Of a stretch of DNA of 64,000 nt, positions 1 through 10,484 are shown one piece after another. The stretch comes from Pseudomonadota bacterium. GTDB taxonomy: Bacteria > Pseudomonadota > Gammaproteobacteria > Nitrosococcales > Methylophagaceae. The stretch spans positions 52,014 to 116,013 of the forward strand of contig JALIBN010000029.1 in the NCBI GenBank assembly GCA_030576275.1. Direction: 5' to 3'. Within the stretch, counting starts at the first letter, position 1; each line of letters starts with the position of its first letter. The translations under genes were made by a program, and so were the position numbers. Below the pieces are notes generated by a model. That model searched no databases and was not told the origin of the DNA. It saw nothing but the letters and a program-made list of their open reading frames with translations.

Positions 1-321
1 GTCTTTTACGCTCAGTATTTTAGCTGATAGAAGGCTGGAATCTAGCGGGAAAAGGCCATCCCTTTTGTCTCTCACATCCTAAAATGTAAGACATCACGAG
101 AATCCATTCATCAAAAATACAAGTAACATACGTTAATGAAAACTTAAGACCATCTTTCAGACTGTGACATAGTTAATATATATTCCGCTCAACTATTCCA
201 CATCAACAAATTACTGCACAATATCATTTCTTAAACTGATAGACGTGATATCGTTTATTGCGTTAAAAACGTTTTTAACTAGTGCTAATACAACTACTGA
301 AAAGAGAGAGATATCCTTAAT
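1..321. other. Non-coding lead-in
   Basis: No reading frame with a plausible start and ribosome binding site was found here. The stretch is A+T-rich. Its one striking element is an 18-bp perfect palindrome at 262-279, listed separately. It presumably holds the promoter of the gene starting at 322, whose start is preceded by a purine-rich AAAGAGAGAG run. Confidence 0.5.
262..279. promoter_or_regulatory. 18-bp perfect palindrome upstream of EEP gene
   Basis: GTTAAAAAC followed directly by its reverse complement GTTTTTAAC, centred 51 bp upstream of the start codon at 322. The size and position suit a dimeric repressor or activator operator. The binding protein is unknown, and no regulator gene is adjacent. 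Confidence 0.4.
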
Positions 322-1074
322 ATGCAGGAAAATCAGTTGCGCATCCTGACCTATAACTTACATAAAGGATTCAGCGCGGGTAATCGCCATTTTATCTTAC
401 ATAAAATTCGTGATGCCTTAATTGAGTCTGATGCCGACATAATGTTTCTACAAGAGATGCAAGGCCAACATACCGGACATGAACAAACCCATCAAAATTG
501 GCCGGACATACCCCACTCAGAGTTTTTGGCACACAACCGTTGGCCGCACTTTGCCTATGCTAAAAACGTTACCTACGAAGCCGGACATCATGGTAATGCA
601 ATACTCAGCAAATATGCTATTCAACACTGGGAAAATATTAATGTCTCGCCTTTTGCATGGGCTAGCCGTAGTTTATTACATGGTGTGATCAGCCTACCTA
701 ATCAGGGTGGAGACTTGCATATTATCTGCATTCATCTTGGATTAATGGCGATGGAACGCAGGCGCCAATTTAAAACTTTATGTACCCGCATTGACGAACA
801 TGTTCCGCATGATGCACGTCTGATTGTCGCTGGTGATTTTAATGATTGGACAGGACAGGCTGAAAAGCTTTTTTCTCAACACCTGAATTTGAAAGAAGCT
901 TATCGAACCCTGCATCACAAACATGCTAAAACTTTTCCAGCGTGGTTGCCGGTATTGAAAATGGATAGAATTTATTATCGAGGGATAGAACCGGTGTCAT
1001 GTGACCGCCCAAATCGCAAACTGTGGAATAACTTATCTGATCACTCACCACTAGTCGCTACATTTCAACTATAA
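322..1074 (+). CDS. Endonuclease/exonuclease/phosphatase family protein
   Basis: A 250-residue soluble protein of the EEP superfamily (DNase I/Mg-dependent phosphodiesterase fold). The N-terminal LRILTYNLHKG strand and the metal-binding FLQEMQG glutamate are visible. AGDFNDW supplies the catalytic Asp/Asn and LSDHSPLVA near the C-terminus the catalytic Asp-His pair. These are the expected family motifs in the expected order. The substrate cannot be read from sequence: relatives include phospholipases, AP endonucleases and cyclic-lipid phosphodiesterases. No signal peptide. The stop overlaps the 3' end of the convergent thpR gene by about 10 bp. Confidence 0.85.
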   Translation: MQENQLRILTYNLHKGFSAGNRHFILHKIRDALIESDADIMFLQEMQGQHTGHEQTHQNWPDIPHSEFLAHNRWPHFAYAKNVTYEAGHHGNAILSKYAIQHWENINVSPFAWASRSLLHGVISLPNQGGDLHIICIHLGLMAMERRRQFKTLCTRIDEHVPHDARLIVAGDFNDWTGQAEKLFSQHLNLKEAYRTLHHKHAKTFPAWLPVLKMDRIYYRGIEPVSCDRPNRKLWNNLSDHSPLVATFQL

Positions 1075-1580
1075 CCTAAGGGCCAGCTTTCCAGTACCTG
1101 ATAATCCACTCCCCTAGCTGTAGAAACCGACTCAACCAAAGCAAAACTTATTGCATGCCAGCAGATTGAAGTAAGCATGGTGGTCGGATTAGGCTGAACT
1201 TTACGCGCTAATGTCACATGCGCAGTATACGGTCTGCTATCAAGTTCAACACCACAATCCCCTATCACAATTTTTAATTGTTCTACTAAATCAATAATCT
1301 GTTGCGGCTGTTTGCTACTCGTTAAACATAAAACGCCTGCATCTGACCTCGAGGTTAATTGATCAAAAAAAATCGTAATTGGCTCTGCTGTAATGTCAGG
1401 GATAGACCGTCGAATTGACCGTTCTATTTTGTCATCTACGCGGCCCATAAAAGCTAATGTTACATGTAAATTTCTTGGTCTAACTTTTTTTAAATGCCTA
1501 CAAAAGAGCGACTTATTCAATAGGTCGATTTTCGCTCTGGTTACCTGATCCGGCCATAAAGCAAAAAATATCCTTTTCAC
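1065..1580 (-). CDS. thpR: RNA 2',3'-cyclic phosphodiesterase
   Basis: A 171-residue member of the 2H phosphoesterase superfamily (LigT/ThpR), which opens 2',3'-cyclic phosphates at RNA ends. Both hallmark HxTxx motifs are present: HVTLAF in the N-terminal half and HVTLAR in the C-terminal half. MKRIFFALWP matches the usual family N-terminus, and length is normal. It lies 3 bp downstream of yaaA on the same strand, so the two are probably cotranscribed. Confidence 0.88.
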   Translation of the reverse strand: MKRIFFALWPDQVTRAKIDLLNKSLFCRHLKKVRPRNLHVTLAFMGRVDDKIERSIRRSIPDITAEPITIFFDQLTSRSDAGVLCLTSSKQPQQIIDLVEQLKIVIGDCGVELDSRPYTAHVTLARKVQPNPTTMLTSICWHAISFALVESVSTARGVDYQVLESWPLGYS

Positions 1581-1583
1581 TGT

Positions 1584-2348
1584 TTACCCATGATCGCGTA
1601 GAAACACCCATTCATCGGCTTGTGACATTTCTGGACTAAATCGGTAGCCTTCACTGTCAAAGCCTTTGATGTTCTCTGGTTCATTAATGCTATGGTCAAT
1701 AATGTAACGGCTCATCAATCCTCGGGCTTTTTTTGCGTAAAAACTGATGATCTTATATTGACCATTTTTCCAATCTTTAAATACTGGCGTGATGATGCGG
1801 GCTTTCAACTTTTTAGCTTCTACTGCCTTGAAATATTCATTAGAAGCCAAGTTGATAAGTACGCCATCTTTCAGTTCTGACTCTATCGACTCACGAAGTT
1901 GGCTACCCCAGAATTGGTAAAGATCTTTACCTTTTACATTGGCAAATTTTGTACCCATTTCTAAGCGATAGGCTTGCATGAGATCTAAGGGTTTCAGCAC
2001 ACCATACAAGCCAGATAATATCCGTAAATGTTGCTGAGCAAAATCTAGCCCGGCAACATCCAAAGTATCGGCATCCAGCCCCGTATAGACATCGCCTTTA
2101 AAGGCTAACAAGGCTTGTTTGGCATTTTGTAAATTAAATGGTTTCTGCCATGTTTGAAAACGCGCCATATTAAGCGCCGCTAGTTTATCGCTTAGCTTCA
2201 TTAATGACGCGATATCAGCCGTGGATAAGTCTTTGAGTTCATTTATCAGCTTTTGCGATTGCGGCAAGAACCTAGGTTGACTGAATTTTTCTGTACTAGG
2301 TGCAGTTTCAAAATCTAATGTTTTAGCGGGTGAGATTACAATAAGCAA
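1584..2348 (-). CDS. yaaA: Peroxide stress protein YaaA
   Basis: A 254-residue protein matching YaaA (DUF328/UPF0246) along its whole length, from [13 protein letters not shown] through the [10 protein letters not shown] and [10 protein letters not shown] segments. In E. coli YaaA lowers intracellular free iron and limits Fenton damage under hydrogen peroxide; a DNA-binding fold is known for the family. The gene is 12 bp downstream of the DUF4389 gene and 3 bp upstream of thpR, suggesting one minus-strand transcript. Confidence 0.92.
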   Translation of the reverse strand: MLIVISPAKTLDFETAPSTEKFSQPRFLPQSQKLINELKDLSTADIASLMKLSDKLAALNMARFQTWQKPFNLQNAKQALLAFKGDVYTGLDADTLDVAGLDFAQQHLRILSGLYGVLKPLDLMQAYRLEMGTKFANVKGKDLYQFWGSQLRESIESELKDGVLINLASNEYFKAVEAKKLKARIITPVFKDWKNGQYKIISFYAKKARGLMSRYIIDHSINEPENIKGFDSEGYRFSPEMSQADEWVFLRDHG

Positions 2349-2360
2349 CGTGATGTCTTC

Positions 2361-2735
2361 CTATACGTCAGATTTAGTATCCGGTTTTGCTTCATCATCA
2401 GACACGGGGTCAGACGCTGGTGTTTCATATTCAGCGTCAATAATTTCACCCTCAGACTCAGCAGATTGCCATGCTTGGAATGGATAAGGTTTAGTTTCAT
2501 CTGTATACGTTAAGAAGGCTGCAATTTCTCGCAAATAGCGTACGAGATCACCTGAAAACCTGCGAATTTCACTGTTAGGATTACCCATTAACAATGCAAA
2601 TACAACCTGTACAACAACAACAACGCATAGCACCATCATAACCAAATATAAAATAACGCCAAATAACAACATATAAAGAATTCGAGTCCATTGATTTGCA
2701 TTCGTTATATTATTTTTAATTTCTTGCTTATCCAT
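2361..2735 (-). CDS. DUF4389 domain membrane protein
   Basis: A 124-residue protein with one or two hydrophobic helices (about residues 18-50). A segment then resembles the DUF4389 family (RFSGDLVRYLREIAAFLTYTDETKPYPF), and the tail is acidic and Asp/Glu-rich. GGAG lies 8 nt before the ATG. Biochemical function is unknown. It is the first gene of the run leading into yaaA and thpR, which is the only functional hint. Confidence 0.75.
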   Translation of the reverse strand: MDKQEIKNNITNANQWTRILYMLLFGVILYLVMMVLCVVVVVQVVFALLMGNPNSEIRRFSGDLVRYLREIAAFLTYTDETKPYPFQAWQSAESEGEIIDAEYETPASDPVSDDEAKPDTKSDV

Positions 2736-2857
2736 GTTTAAAACTCCAAGTGAAAAAATATTCAGCTAATTGTACATGACGGACCATAGAACTGCTTATA
2801 GTGCTTTCTAGCCAATTATGGGACACTCTATACCACGAAATAAGATAATAACAATTA

Positions 2858-3385
2858 ATGACCTCAAAACTCCGATTATTTATAAAGTTCATCGACACAT
2901 TTATTGAATGGACCGGTAAGACCTCATCTTGGCTAGTGCTAGGCTTAGTCTTGTTAATTTGTTATGACGTAGCAATGCGCTACTTATTCCAACAAGGTTC
3001 TGTTGCCTTGCAAGAACTGGAGTGGCATTTATTTGCTCTTATATTTTTGCTCGGTTCAGCCTACACACTAAAACACGATGAACATGTTCGGGTAGATATT
3101 ATCTATCAAAGCCATTTTATGTCAGATAAAAAACGGGCTTTAGTCAATATATTTGGCGCCTTATTTTTACTACTTCCTTTCTGTATTCTTATTTTAACCA
3201 GTAGCTGGCCATTTGTGGAAAACGCCTTTAATTATAATGAAGGATCGCCCGATCCTGGAGGCTTACCCCATCGATTTTTACTCAAAGGTAGCTTATTAGT
3301 CGCCTTTGGCTTAATTATCTTGCAAGCTTTGGCCGACTTGGCTAGAAATATCCTAACTATTAGCAACAACATCAAGGTCGAATAA
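2858..3385 (+). CDS. dctQ: TRAP transporter small permease (DctQ)
   Basis: A 175-residue integral membrane protein with four predicted TM helices, typical of the DctQ subunit of tripartite ATP-independent periplasmic transporters. The family-like segments LQELEWHLFALIFLLGSAYTL and HDEHVRVDI are visible. DctQ supports the large permease DctM in Na+-coupled import of carboxylates or related substrates. Its stop codon overlaps the dctM start at 3385. No periplasmic binding protein (DctP) gene lies next to the pair, so the substrate cannot be inferred. Confidence 0.9.
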   Translation: MTSKLRLFIKFIDTFIEWTGKTSSWLVLGLVLLICYDVAMRYLFQQGSVALQELEWHLFALIFLLGSAYTLKHDEHVRVDIIYQSHFMSDKKRALVNIFGALFLLLPFCILILTSSWPFVENAFNYNEGSPDPGGLPHRFLLKGSLLVAFGLIILQALADLARNILTISNNIKVE

Positions 3386-4686
3386 TGGAAGTTTGGGCTT
3401 TGGTAATGTTTGCGGTGTTATTTTTACTGTTACTAGTTGGTTTTCCGGTCGCCTTTACACTCGGCGCTGTCGCATTAGCCTTTGGTAGCTTTTTTCTCGG
3501 TTTCGACTTTTTCAATCTTTTGCCACTACGTATTTGGGGTATCATGACCAACTTCACCCTGTTGGCGGTACCATTATTTGTATTTATGGGGGTAATACTT
3601 GAAAAATCGGGGATAGCTGAGCAGTTACTGGAAACAATGGGCCGATTATTTGGCCGTATTCGAGGCGGCTTAGCTATATCTGTTGTGTTAGTTGGCGCAT
3701 TGCTCGCAGCTACAACTGGCGTGGTAGGGGCATCTGTCGTCACCATGGCAGTTATCGCCCTGCCTTCAATGTTAAAACATGGCTATGCACCGACATTAGC
3801 TAGCGGTACTATCGCAGCCTCCGGTACTTTAGGGCAAATTATCCCTCCCAGTATCATACTGATTCTATTAGCAGATGTTATTGGTGTGCCAGTGGGCCAA
3901 CTGTTTATTGCTGCAGCAGTGCCCGGCATGATGCTGGTCTTTGCTTATATTGCCTATATTGGCTATGTGGCTTGGCGACACCCTGAACTTGCTCCCGCGA
4001 TTGTCACCGATCCAAAAAATGACGAAGATCTCGGTTATACCGTGTTGAAGAGTATGCTACCGCCATTGATGTTGGTATTAGCCGTATTAGGCTCGATATT
4101 CTTTGGTATTGCCTCACCCACAGAATCTGCTGGTGTTGGTGCACTGGGAGCTATGTTATTGGCCTTGACTCATGGCAAGTTAACGTTGAGTAATCTTCAA
4201 GATGCATCACGTCAAACTACCCGTTTAACCAGTATGGTATTTTTGATTTTAATTGGTGCAACCGCATTTGGTCTGGTATTTGTTGGCATGGGAGGAGATA
4301 AACTTATCTTCGACATTTTTGCTAACTTACCTGGAGGAAAATGGGGATTCCTCATCGTCAGCATGCTACTTATTTTTGTATTGGGATTTTTCTTGGACTT
4401 TATAGAAATTTGTTTTATTGTCGTACCGATCATTGCTCCGATTGCTATTCATATGGGCTTAGATCCCTTATGGTTTGCATTGCTGATTGCACTGAACTTA
4501 CAAACTTCATTTTTAACTCCGCCATTCGGCTTTTCTTTATTTTATCTAAAAGCCAGTGCACCGACACTTAAACTACAAGCTATTTATCGTGGCATCGTAC
4601 CGTTTGTCATTATTCAACTTGTCGTATTAGTTGCCTTAATTAGCTTTCCAGATGTTGCTTTATGGCTTCCACGTTTAATGGATTAG
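3385..4686 (+). CDS. dctM: TRAP transporter large permease (DctM)
   Basis: A 433-residue polytopic protein with about twelve hydrophobic helices. It has the DctM signatures VPLFVFMGVILEKSGIAEQLL, ASGTLGQIIPPSI and LNLQTSFLTPPFGFSLFYLK. It is the transport-catalysing subunit, an IT-superfamily elevator carrier normally driven by Na+. Translation is probably coupled to dctQ. A convergent hairpin region separates it from glnB. Family assignment is secure; the substrate is not. Confidence 0.93.
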   Translation: MEVWALVMFAVLFLLLLVGFPVAFTLGAVALAFGSFFLGFDFFNLLPLRIWGIMTNFTLLAVPLFVFMGVILEKSGIAEQLLETMGRLFGRIRGGLAISVVLVGALLAATTGVVGASVVTMAVIALPSMLKHGYAPTLASGTIAASGTLGQIIPPSIILILLADVIGVPVGQLFIAAAVPGMMLVFAYIAYIGYVAWRHPELAPAIVTDPKNDEDLGYTVLKSMLPPLMLVLAVLGSIFFGIASPTESAGVGALGAMLLALTHGKLTLSNLQDASRQTTRLTSMVFLILIGATAFGLVFVGMGGDKLIFDIFANLPGGKWGFLIVSMLLIFVLGFFLDFIEICFIVVPIIAPIAIHMGLDPLWFALLIALNLQTSFLTPPFGFSLFYLKASAPTLKLQAIYRGIVPFVIIQLVVLVALISFPDVALWLPRLMD

Positions 4687-4762
4687 CTTAAAAAAACTCG
4701 TAATAGTTTGATTTTGACTACAAAAAATGCAGTAACCAAAACTGTATAAAAAAGTCCTATGC

Positions 4763-4817
4763 TCGGCATTTTTTTGCCGAAACACGGAGGAAAACTTCAG
4801 GATGCTTTCCTCGTGTT
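4763..4817 (-). terminator. Double hairpin downstream of glnB and dctM
   Basis: Two adjacent inverted repeats fill the convergent gap. TCGGCA/TGCCGA (4763-4768, 4775-4780) encloses a T6 run. AACACGGAGGAAA pairs imperfectly with TTTCCTCGTGTT (4781-4817). They probably end the sucC-glnB transcript, and perhaps the TRAP transcript too. Confidence 0.5.
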
Positions 4818-4844
4818 TGATGGCCGCGATGCTGTTTTATCCAA

Positions 4845-5195
<351 letters not shown>

Positions 5196-6839
5196 CTACT
5201 CTATTGTTGAAGTTACAGTATAACCCGATGTTATCGGATAACGTCGATCACGTCCAAATGCACGGCTAGTAATACGAATACCTGGTGCAGCTTGACGTCG
5301 TTTATATTCATTACGATCTACCATTCTGATAACACGCGCAACCATTTCTGCTTCTCTACCTGCTGCGACCAATTCTTCGAAAGACCAATCATCGCCAATA
5401 TAACGTTCCAACAACTCATCAAGTATTTCATAAGGCGGCAAACTATCTTGATCGATTTGGTCGGGCGCTAATTCTGCAGATGGTGGACGAGTAATAATAC
5501 GTTGTGGAATAATCTCAGACAAACTGTTTCTATAGTGTGATAATTGATATACCAAGGTTTTGTAAACATCTTTAAGCGGTGAAAACCCACCTGCCATATC
5601 ACCATATAATGTTGAATAACCGACGGCCATTTCACTTTTATTACCCGTTGACAAAACCATGGCGCCAGTTTTATTTGATATCGCCATCAATATTACACCG
5701 CGAACTCGGGCTTGAATATTTTCCTCGGTGGTATCCGCTGGTTTGCCTGCAAATTGCTCCGACAAAGTATCTACAAATTGCTCGAACAGTGAGTCAATGG
5801 CAACAACACTATGTGCTACGCCTAAAATATCAGCCATTTGTTGTGCGTCATCAAGGCTCATCTGAGCGGTATAACGTGAAGGCATCATCACTGTTTTAAC
5901 GCGATCAGCACCTAATGCATCTACCGCCAAAGCTAAAGTTAATGCGGAATCAATACCGCCTGATAAACCAATTACTACACTCGCAAAGTGATTTTTTTCG
6001 ACATAATCTTGCAAACCACAGACCAAGCCTTGGTAGATCATTGCTAACTCAGTTTCTTTTGTCGCTAACTCGCCCTGTATTGATAAGGTTTGGTTTTCAT
6101 TACGGCTAATTAAGACAGGAAACAAACCTTGCTGCCAAGCTGGGGCTCGTACAACTTTCTCGCCAGTGTTCGACAGAGCGAAGGAACAACCATCAAATAC
6201 TAATTCATCTTGCCCGCCGACTTGATTCACATAAACAATAGGTACGTTGGTCTCAATAGCACGTTGTTTTACTTGTGTTTCGCGTAGCTGCCACTTGCCT
6301 TGACTAAAAGGTGAAGCATTTAGGTTAAGAATGATTTCAGCACCGACATCTACTGCTTGTACAGAAGGTCCTGCAAACCAGATATCTTCACAAATCGTAA
6401 TGCCGAATCTAATCCCTTTATAATCTACGACGCATGGTTCTTTACCTTCAACAAAATAACGTTTTTCGTCAAACACGCTGTAATTAGGCAAATGATGTTT
6501 AAAATAGCTTGCAAGGCATTGGCCATCGGCAATTAAAGATGCCGCATTATATAAATCGGCACGAACCACGCCTGATGGGTGTCCCACCAAGACAGCTACA
6601 CCCTTAATTTTAGATTTTAAGCTGACCAAGCCCTTCTCAACCCGTTTGATTAATCCAGGTCTAAGTAATAAATCTTCTGGTGGATACCCCGTTAACGTTA
6701 GTTCAGGAAATACCACTAAGTCAGCATTTAACTCATCGCGGGCTTGTTCAGCGGCAGCAATTACCTTTTTAACATTACCTGCAACATCACCTACTACAAG
6801 GTTGATTTGCCCCATGACGAGGCAAAAATCAGCCGCCAT
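5196..6839 (-). CDS. nadE: Glutamine-dependent NAD+ synthetase
   Basis: A 547-residue two-domain enzyme converting deamido-NAD+ to NAD+ with glutamine and ATP. The N-terminal nitrilase-type glutaminase shows Glu46 (FPELTLTGYPPEDLL) and the nucleophile in GITICEDIW. The C-terminal synthetase carries the PP-loop LSGGIDSALT around residue 290, then the STGNKSE and YGDMAGG motifs. Length is typical of the bacterial glutamine-dependent form. It sits 3 bp downstream of sucD and 12 bp upstream of glnB. Confidence 0.96.
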   Translation of the reverse strand: MAADFCLVMGQINLVVGDVAGNVKKVIAAAEQARDELNADLVVFPELTLTGYPPEDLLLRPGLIKRVEKGLVSLKSKIKGVAVLVGHPSGVVRADLYNAASLIADGQCLASYFKHHLPNYSVFDEKRYFVEGKEPCVVDYKGIRFGITICEDIWFAGPSVQAVDVGAEIILNLNASPFSQGKWQLRETQVKQRAIETNVPIVYVNQVGGQDELVFDGCSFALSNTGEKVVRAPAWQQGLFPVLISRNENQTLSIQGELATKETELAMIYQGLVCGLQDYVEKNHFASVVIGLSGGIDSALTLALAVDALGADRVKTVMMPSRYTAQMSLDDAQQMADILGVAHSVVAIDSLFEQFVDTLSEQFAGKPADTTEENIQARVRGVILMAISNKTGAMVLSTGNKSEMAVGYSTLYGDMAGGFSPLKDVYKTLVYQLSHYRNSLSEIIPQRIITRPPSAELAPDQIDQDSLPPYEILDELLERYIGDDWSFEELVAAGREAEMVARVIRMVDRNEYKRRQAAPGIRITSRAFGRDRRYPITSGYTVTSTIE

Positions 6840-6842
6840 CAG

Positions 6843-7715
6843 TTATAGCGCCATAGCTTCAAGCATTCTGTCACCCATTTCAGCGGGTGAACGGGCAATA
6901 TGTACGCCAGCGGCGGCTAGTGCTTGTAATTTAGCTTCTGCAGTACCTTGACCACCACTAATAATGGCACCAGCATGACCCATACGTTTACCAGCAGGCG
7001 CTGTTAAACCAGCAATGTAAGCAACCACAGGCTTAGTGACATACTGCCGAATATACTCTGCAGCATCTTCTTCAGCCCGACCGCCAATCTCACCGACCAT
7101 CACAATACCTTCTGTTTGTGGATCATCTTCAAACAAGGCCAACACTTCAATGAAATCCATGCCATGAATCGGGTCACCACCAATACCAACACAGGTACTC
7201 TGTCCCAAGCCATTTTGCGTGGTTTGGTGCACAGCCTCGTAGGTTAAGGTACCTGAACGGGACACAATACCAATCTTACCCGCCAAGTGAATTGAACCTG
7301 GCATAATGCCGATTTTACATTCACCTGGTGTAATCAGTCCTGGACAATTTGGGCCAATCAAGCGGGCATCTGAATGCTTAAGCGCATACTTGACTCGTAA
7401 CATATCTTGAACAGGAATACCTTCGGTAATACAGGCAATGATTTTGATTCCTGCATCGGCAGCTTCTAATATCGCATCAGCAGCAAATGCGGCAGGTACA
7501 TAGATCATTGATGCATCGGCATTTGTTTCTTCTACCGCTTCGGCAACAGTATTAAAAACAGGACGATCTAGGTGAGTTTGTCCACCTTTACCTGGTGTTA
7601 CGCCACCCAAAAATTGCGTACCGTAAGCAATCGCTTGCTCTGAGTGAAAAGTTCCTTGTTTACCAGTAAAACCTTGGCAAATAACACGGGTATCGCGGTT
7701 AACTAAAATACTCAT
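6843..7715 (-). CDS. sucD: Succinyl-CoA ligase alpha subunit
   Basis: A 290-residue alpha subunit of ADP/GDP-forming succinyl-CoA synthetase (TCA cycle). The CoA-binding Rossmann segment [19 protein letters not shown] is intact. The phosphohistidine loop [14 protein letters not shown] has its active-site His at residue 247. Similarity to E. coli SucD runs end to end. Its start overlaps the sucC stop by 4 bp. It is not next to sucAB; the partners are nadE and glnB. A malate-CoA ligase role is possible in methylotrophs, but the sequence reads as SucD. Confidence 0.94.
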   Translation of the reverse strand: MSILVNRDTRVICQGFTGKQGTFHSEQAIAYGTQFLGGVTPGKGGQTHLDRPVFNTVAEAVEETNADASMIYVPAAFAADAILEAADAGIKIIACITEGIPVQDMLRVKYALKHSDARLIGPNCPGLITPGECKIGIMPGSIHLAGKIGIVSRSGTLTYEAVHQTTQNGLGQSTCVGIGGDPIHGMDFIEVLALFEDDPQTEGIVMVGEIGGRAEEDAAEYIRQYVTKPVVAYIAGLTAPAGKRMGHAGAIISGGQGTAEAKLQALAAAGVHIARSPAEMGDRMLEAMAL

Positions 7716-8884
7716 GCGATATTCTCCTTCGCTGAGGCAACGGCCTGTCTAGCAGCATCCGTCAAATCTTGTGCAACACGTAAATCCATACCACTATTAA
7801 GTAATAACTCACGGCCGCGCTCGGCATTAGTGCCTTCCAAGCGAACAATTACAGGCAAGCTTAAACCTACATCTTTTGCCGCATGAATGATGCCTTCAGC
7901 AATCAAATCACAACGCACAATACCACCAAAGATATTAACCAATATCGATTTCACTTTTTTATCTGATAATATTAATTTGAAGGCTTCGGCAACGCGATCT
8001 GCTGTGGTACCACCACCAACATCAAGAAAGTTAGCGGGTGAACCGCCTTCTTTTTGAATCAAATCCATGGTTGCCATAGCTAATCCGGCACCGTTGACCA
8101 TACAGGCAACTTCACCATCTAATGTGATGTAATTCAGGCCATATTTCTGGGCTACAACTTCTGTTTCATCTTCTTGAGTCGGATCAAACATCGCCGCTAA
8201 TTCGGCATGTCTAAATAAGGCGTTATCATCCAAATTCAATTTAGCATCTACGGCTAACAATTTGCCTTTACCGGTTACTACTAAAGGATTGATTTCAACC
8301 AAACTCACATCATTTTCAGTAAATAAACGATATAAGCCTTGCATCACTGTTTGCAATTGTTTGAAGGTATTACCAGTCAATCCCAAAAAGAAACCAGCAC
8401 GTCTGCATTGATAAGCTTGCAAGCCAACAACAGGATCAACAATCAAATTCAAAATGGCATCAGGGCTTTCTTCTGCCACAGCTTCAATATCCATTCCACC
8501 TTGAGCCGACACCATAAAAACAACGCGTTGACTAACTCGGTCAATTAATACAGCAAGATACAGTTCACTCACGATATCTGAAGGTTGTTCTACTAAGATC
8601 TGATGAACAGGTAGCCCTTCTGCTGTTGTTTGGTGAGTGACGAGATTGCGTCCCAACATTTCGTAAGCCGCATCGGCAACCCCATCAAGTGTATCGACCA
8701 CTTTGACACCGCCAGCCTTACCTCGCCCTCCGGTATGTACTTGTGCTTTAACTACCCAGCGTTCCCCACCAAGCTGTTCTGCAGCTTGCCGCGCTTGAGA
8801 TCCATTAGTCACGGCCTGACCTTTTGGAGTGGCAATGCCATAGCGAGTAAATAATTGTTTAGCCTGAAATTCGTGCAGGTTCAT
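7712..8884 (-). CDS. sucC: Succinyl-CoA ligase beta subunit
   Basis: A 390-residue ATP-grasp subunit that binds nucleotide and succinate and pairs with SucD. Visible family segments are [17 protein letters not shown], the glycine-rich [40 protein letters not shown] and the ligase loop [15 protein letters not shown]. Length is normal (about 388 in E. coli). It is the first gene of the minus-strand operon sucC-sucD-nadE-glnB; the promoter must lie in the 115 bp between its start and the divergent pip gene. Confidence 0.94.
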   Translation of the reverse strand: MNLHEFQAKQLFTRYGIATPKGQAVTNGSQARQAAEQLGGERWVVKAQVHTGGRGKAGGVKVVDTLDGVADAAYEMLGRNLVTHQTTAEGLPVHQILVEQPSDIVSELYLAVLIDRVSQRVVFMVSAQGGMDIEAVAEESPDAILNLIVDPVVGLQAYQCRRAGFFLGLTGNTFKQLQTVMQGLYRLFTENDVSLVEINPLVVTGKGKLLAVDAKLNLDDNALFRHAELAAMFDPTQEDETEVVAQKYGLNYITLDGEVACMVNGAGLAMATMDLIQKEGGSPANFLDVGGGTTADRVAEAFKLILSDKKVKSILVNIFGGIVRCDLIAEGIIHAAKDVGLSLPVIVRLEGTNAERGRELLLNSGMDLRVAQDLTDAARQAVASAKENIA

Positions 8885-8938
8885 CTTATATTTTTGCCTT
8901 ATTTATCATTTTAGCGATAATTATGTAATTATGCTTTA

Positions 8939-8962
8939 TGCGAGACCTTGTATTTTCTCGCA
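8939..8962. repeat. Small inverted repeat between sucC and pip
   Basis: TGCGAG (8939-8944) and CTCGCA (8957-8962) flank a 12-bp spacer in the divergent promoter gap. It could be an operator or a leader hairpin for sucC. The arms are only 6 bp, so chance is possible. Confidence 0.25.
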
Positions 8963-9029
8963 ATCCTCAGATAATTACCATCGCTAGTCATGATATAGTT
9001 TGAAGGATAACCTGTACAAAGAGAAACAT

Positions 9030-10019
9030 ATGACACCGCTTTATCCAGAAATTGAACCTTACCTTACCCATCAACTTGAAATGGAACCGCTTAGTAATGG
9101 CCTGTATCACCAAGTCTATGTAGAAGAATCAGGTAATCCTAATGGCATTCCAGTGGTGTTTTTACACGGTGGACCCGGTTCGGGATGTAGACCATCGCAC
9201 CGCTGTTATTTTGATCCTAATATTTATCGTATTATCCTTTTTGATCAACGTGGTTGCGGTCGCTCATTACCGCATGGTGAGTTAGAAAATAACACCACCT
9301 CGTTCCTAATCGCTGATATGGAAACGATTCGTCAGCATCTCAACATTGATCGTTGGGTAATTTTTGGCGGCTCATGGGGAAGTACACTGGGTCTATGTTA
9401 TGCCCAACGACATCCCGAAATGGTCTTAGCTATGATTTTGCGGGGTATATTCCTAGGCCGTCAGCAAGACATAGACTGGGTTTACGCCGAAGGTGGGGCA
9501 TCACGATTATTTCCTGAGGCATGGCAACAATTAGTTGAAAATCTCCCTGAGGAGGATCAAACATCGCCTTTGAAAGCATACTATCAACAGCTCACCGCAT
9601 CAGATCAACTTCATCAAATGGCCGCAGCTAAATTATTACAAGCTTGGGAAGGTACAATCGTAACACTCCGCGATCATGAACATAAGCCAGATTTCTCACA
9701 AGAACCCGGCCCACTAGCGCATTCACGTATTCAACTCCATTTTGCCTTAGATGAATGCTTTATTGCTGATAGCCCTATCCTAAAAAATATAGATAACATT
9801 AGAGCAATCCCAACCATCATAGTACAGGGACGTTATGACATCGTTTGTCCTACTCACCAAGCATGGGAACTACACCAAGCATGGCCTGAAGCCGAGTTGG
9901 ATATCATCCCTATGGCAGGGCATGCGGCGGGAGAACCAGCATTAGTTAATGCACTAATACGCGCCTCACGTAATATAGCAAAACGCTTGTCCAAAAAACA
10001 TTCCCAACCTTCAGTATGA
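9030..10019 (+). CDS. pip: Proline iminopeptidase
   Basis: An alpha/beta-hydrolase of peptidase family S33 that releases N-terminal proline from peptides. The oxyanion-hole HGGPGSG, the nucleophile elbow GGSWGST, the acid in GRYDIVCP and the His in AGHAAGE are all present and ordered. I chose the ATG at 9030 (329 residues): AAGAGA precedes it and [11 protein letters not shown] matches the family N-terminus. A TTG 30 bp upstream has no better signal. It overlaps the start of dtd by 4 bp, so translation is likely coupled. Confidence 0.93.
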   Translation: MTPLYPEIEPYLTHQLEMEPLSNGLYHQVYVEESGNPNGIPVVFLHGGPGSGCRPSHRCYFDPNIYRIILFDQRGCGRSLPHGELENNTTSFLIADMETIRQHLNIDRWVIFGGSWGSTLGLCYAQRHPEMVLAMILRGIFLGRQQDIDWVYAEGGASRLFPEAWQQLVENLPEEDQTSPLKAYYQQLTASDQLHQMAAAKLLQAWEGTIVTLRDHEHKPDFSQEPGPLAHSRIQLHFALDECFIADSPILKNIDNIRAIPTIIVQGRYDIVCPTHQAWELHQAWPEAELDIIPMAGHAAGEPALVNALIRASRNIAKRLSKKHSQPSV

Positions 10020-10474
10020 TTGGTTTACTGCAACGCGTAGACTTCGCTATGGTCTGTGTACAAAATGAAGAAATCGCACGCATTAAACAAGGGTTATTGG
10101 TTTTTGTCGGCGTGGAACGAGAAGATACATCAGCAGAGGCAGATCGCTTATTATCACGAATATTAGGTTATCGAATTTTTAGTGATGTAAATGATAAAAT
10201 GAATTTATCGTTACAAGATATTAACGGTGGTTTATTACTTGTCCCACAATTCACCCTGCCAGCGGACACGGATAAAGGAATGCGACCCAGTTTCACCCCT
10301 GCCGCATCACCAAAGGAAGGTAATGAATTATTTATGCACATTTGTGCACAAGCTAAACAACGTCATCCGATTGTTGAAAAAGGACAGTTTGGTGCTGATA
10401 TGCAAGTCTCTCTCACTAATAATGGCCCGGTCACTTTTTGGTTACACGTACCACCCCACTCTGTTAATAAATAG
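10016..10474 (+). CDS. dtd: D-aminoacyl-tRNA deacylase
   Basis: A 152-residue DTD-family enzyme that removes D-amino acids (and glycine mischarged on tRNA-Ala) from tRNA, a cytosolic proofreading step. The conserved active-site segments [18 protein letters not shown] and the C-terminal NNGPVTFWL are present. MIGLLQRV is the standard N-terminus. The start lies inside the pip stop region, and a hypothetical membrane protein follows after 10 bp. Confidence 0.92.
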   Translation: MIGLLQRVDFAMVCVQNEEIARIKQGLLVFVGVEREDTSAEADRLLSRILGYRIFSDVNDKMNLSLQDINGGLLLVPQFTLPADTDKGMRPSFTPAASPKEGNELFMHICAQAKQRHPIVEKGQFGADMQVSLTNNGPVTFWLHVPPHSVNK

Positions 10475-10484
10475 GTAGAATTTA

